64,000 nucleotides of DNA from Clostridium sp. TW13 (lineage in GTDB: Bacteria > Bacillota > Clostridia > Clostridiales > Clostridiaceae). Location: contig NZ_BROD01000001.1 in NCBI RefSeq assembly GCF_024345225.1, positions 310,001 to 374,000 on the forward strand, given 5' to 3'. Below, piece by piece: positions 62,534-64,000 of this stretch. How positions within the stretch are numbered: position 1 is the first letter of the stretch; every line of letters starts with the position of its first letter. A model generated the notes under the pieces. That model had not been told where the DNA came from. It did no database searches and saw nothing but the letters and a program-made list of their open reading frames with translations. A program made the translations under genes and the position numbers.

Positions 62534-62719
62534 ATGTCAAAGTCAATAATAGTTCCACAAGCAAAACAAGGCTTAAGAAATTTTAAGAATGAAGTAGCAG
62601 GTGAATTAGGAGTTCCATTTAAGGAATACAATGGAGACTTAACAGCAAAAGAATGTGGTTCCGTAGGTGGCGAAATGGTTAAGAGAATGGTTCAGCAATA
62701 TGAGAGCACTATAAAGTAA
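62534..62719 (+). CDS. Alpha/beta-type small acid-soluble spore protein 2
   Basis: A 61-residue SASP very similar to the first (same FKNEVAGELGVPFKEYNGDL and GSVGGEMVKRM segments; differs mainly at the N-terminus and last ten residues). The ribosome site is AAAGGAGGAAT. Two adjacent copies point to local duplication. Confidence 0.97.
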   Translation: MSKSIIVPQAKQGLRNFKNEVAGELGVPFKEYNGDLTAKECGSVGGEMVKRMVQQYESTIK

Positions 62720-62780
62720 TAAACATATATAATGGCTTGGTAAATTCATAATGTAAATTATTCTTAAAACCTAAAAATGA

Positions 62781-62820
62781 GATCATGCAAGAGATTAACT
62801 TTTGCATGGTCTTATTTTTT
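62781..62820 (+). terminator. Terminator of SASP gene 2
   Basis: GATCATGCAA and TTGCATGGTC with one G-T pair, then TTATTTTTT. Confidence 0.88.
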
Positions 62821-62870
62821 ATGCTAAAATTAGAACAAAGGTTCGGTAAAATATAGAGGAGATATAAGTG

Positions 62871-64000
62871 ATGGATAAAGTAAAAATAGTTCATTGTGCA
62901 GACTTACATTTTGATACACCTTTCAGTGATTTAGACACCAAATTATCTAAAATTAGGCAAGATGAGCTGAGAGATACTTTTTCAAAAATAATACATTTAT
63001 GCAAGGTGAAAAATGCTGAAATTTTACTAATTGCAGGCGATGTTTTTGATAATAGTAGTGTGAAAAAAATTACATTACAATTTTTAAAAGAAAAGTTCAT
63101 GGAGATACCAGAAGTAAGAATATTTATTGTAGCAGGAAATCATGATCCATTAAATAATAGAAGTTTTTACAATATGATAGATTGGCCAAGTAATGTTCAC
63201 ATATTTTCAAATCAGTTTGAGAGTGTTGTAATAGAAGAACTAAATACAGTGGTTATAGGAGCTTCATTTAAAGAAAGTTATGAGAAAAAATCTTTACTTA
63301 GGGATTATAATTCAGACAACAGTTTTCAAAAATATATAAAGTTAATGATATTGCATGGAGATGTATCTCAAGTTGAAGATGGTAATGAATATAATCCAAT
63401 TACAGAAACTGAAATTGCAAGAACTTCAGTAGATTATTTAGCATTAGGACATAAACATGCATTCTCAGGGATTAAAAGAAGCGGCAATACCTTTTATGCT
63501 TATTGTGGATGTCCTGAAGGAAGAGGATATGATGAGTTGGGTGAGAAAGGTGTAATTATAGGGGAAGTCTATAGGGAAAATGTGCAACTTGAATTTGTTC
63601 CAACTAATAAACGAAACTATAAGGAATTGCAAGTAGATGTTTCAGGAATTATATCAAAGGAAGGAATAGTAAAGAGAGTTCTTTCTGAAGTGGATAGCAA
63701 TTCTATAAACGATATTTATAGGATACTTTTAAAGGGTGAGATAGATGAGGATTTTGTTGTTGATATTAATTCACTGCAAAATTCATTGGAAAGATATTTC
63801 TTTTCAGTGAAAGTTAAAGATGATACTACAATTAAAGTTGATGTAAATAAACTAAGTAAAGAATACTCAATTAAAGGATTATTTAGCGCTAAGATGTTAG
63901 AGAAGATAAATACAGCTGCTAATGAAGAAGAAAAAGAGAAGTTGATTAGAGCCTTTAAAATAGGGTTACAAAGTTTATCAAAGGAAGAGGTGAACTTAGG
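62871..64000 (+). CDS. YhaO/SbcD-type DNA repair exonuclease (cut by window edge)
   Basis: 376 codons, open to the window end. The calcineurin-like nuclease core has all motifs: HCADLHFDTPF, IAGDVFDNS, VAGNHDPL, LHGDVSQ and LGHKHAFSG. The IKRSGNTFYAYCGCPEGRGYDELGEKG stretch is typical of the YhaO branch, the partner of an SbcC-like ATPase (YhaN), which would be expected downstream. An AGGAGAT site precedes the ATG. Confidence 0.92.
   Translation, partial: MDKVKIVHCADLHFDTPFSDLDTKLSKIRQDELRDTFSKIIHLCKVKNAEILLIAGDVFDNSSVKKITLQFLKEKFMEIPEVRIFIVAGNHDPLNNRSFYNMIDWPSNVHIFSNQFESVVIEELNTVVIGASFKESYEKKSLLRDYNSDNSFQKYIKLMILHGDVSQVEDGNEYNPITETEIARTSVDYLALGHKHAFSGIKRSGNTFYAYCGCPEGRGYDELGEKGVIIGEVYRENVQLEFVPTNKRNYKELQVDVSGIISKEGIVKRVLSEVDSNSINDIYRILLKGEIDEDFVVDINSLQNSLERYFFSVKVKDDTTIKVDVNKLSKEYSIKGLFSAKMLEKINTAANEEEKEKLIRAFKIGLQSLSKEEVNL

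Noticed and set aside
1-64000. Prophage, integrative element or genomic island
   Set aside because: No integrase, transposase, phage structural or conjugation gene is seen, and composition is even. The tRNA-Trp genes show no attachment-site duplication beyond the tRNA copies themselves.

Overview
The window looks like chromosomal DNA of a spore-forming, anaerobic, low-GC Clostridium (sensu stricto type). The evidence is strong A+T bias, AGGAGG-type ribosome binding sites, frequent GTG/TTG starts, two alpha/beta-type small acid-soluble spore proteins, the [FeFe]-hydrogenase maturase HydG, and T-box and TPP leader RNAs. No phage, transposase, plasmid or CRISPR gene is seen. Species is not assignable from sequence reading alone.

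Layout. 1-2.4 kb: the tsaE/tsaB pair (minus), then a ZnuA-like protein without metal ligands and a CBS-ACT protein. 2.5-10.4 kb: three nearly identical single tRNA-Trp genes, each with its own promoter and terminator, interleaved with a structured RNA candidate, a membrane-anchored solute-binding protein with a divergent YesM/YesN sensor pair, and amtB-glnK behind a promoter-proximal terminator. 10.6-20.4 kb: a beta-manno-oligosaccharide locus (LacI regulator, two ABC permeases, cellobiose/mannobiose 2-epimerase, two GH130 phosphorylases, binding lipoprotein, DUF624 protein, SGNH esterase). Both transcription units carry the same LacI-type operator at the same distance from the -10 box. Imported, probably acetylated, oligosaccharides would be deacetylated, phosphorolysed to mannose-1-phosphate, and the last mannobiose epimerised to mannosyl-glucose and phosphorolysed. 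No transporter ATPase is encoded here.

20.8-30.8 kb: free methionine sulfoxide reductase, an alanyl-tRNA editing protein, a heterodimeric ABC exporter, a YdcF protein, a chemoreceptor, a tiny membrane ORF and an unknown anchored protein. 30.8-31.6 kb is gene-free and holds a degenerate repeat array of about 45 bp period. 31.6-34.6 kb: TPP-riboswitch-controlled cytX-thiM-thiD. 34.9-42.8 kb: an MFS pump, then a winged-helix regulator/membrane protein pair divergent from a five-gene operon that combines a sugar-type importer with a HlyD-type adaptor and a MacB-like permease; this is the best candidate for an undescribed system.

42.9-64 kb: a CDF transporter, GH42 beta-galactosidase, a short ValS behind a T-box, a HAD hydrolase, hydG with a TM1266-type regulator behind an unassigned structured leader, NfeD/SPFH, RluF, an OhrR-like regulator, two paralogous secreted metallophosphoesterases, two tandem SASP genes with a covarying leader hairpin, and the start of a YhaO/SbcD-type nuclease.

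Two families of short dispersed palindromic repeats (A, eight copies; B, three copies) lie between genes throughout the window. Two B copies are almost identical, which suggests recent movement.
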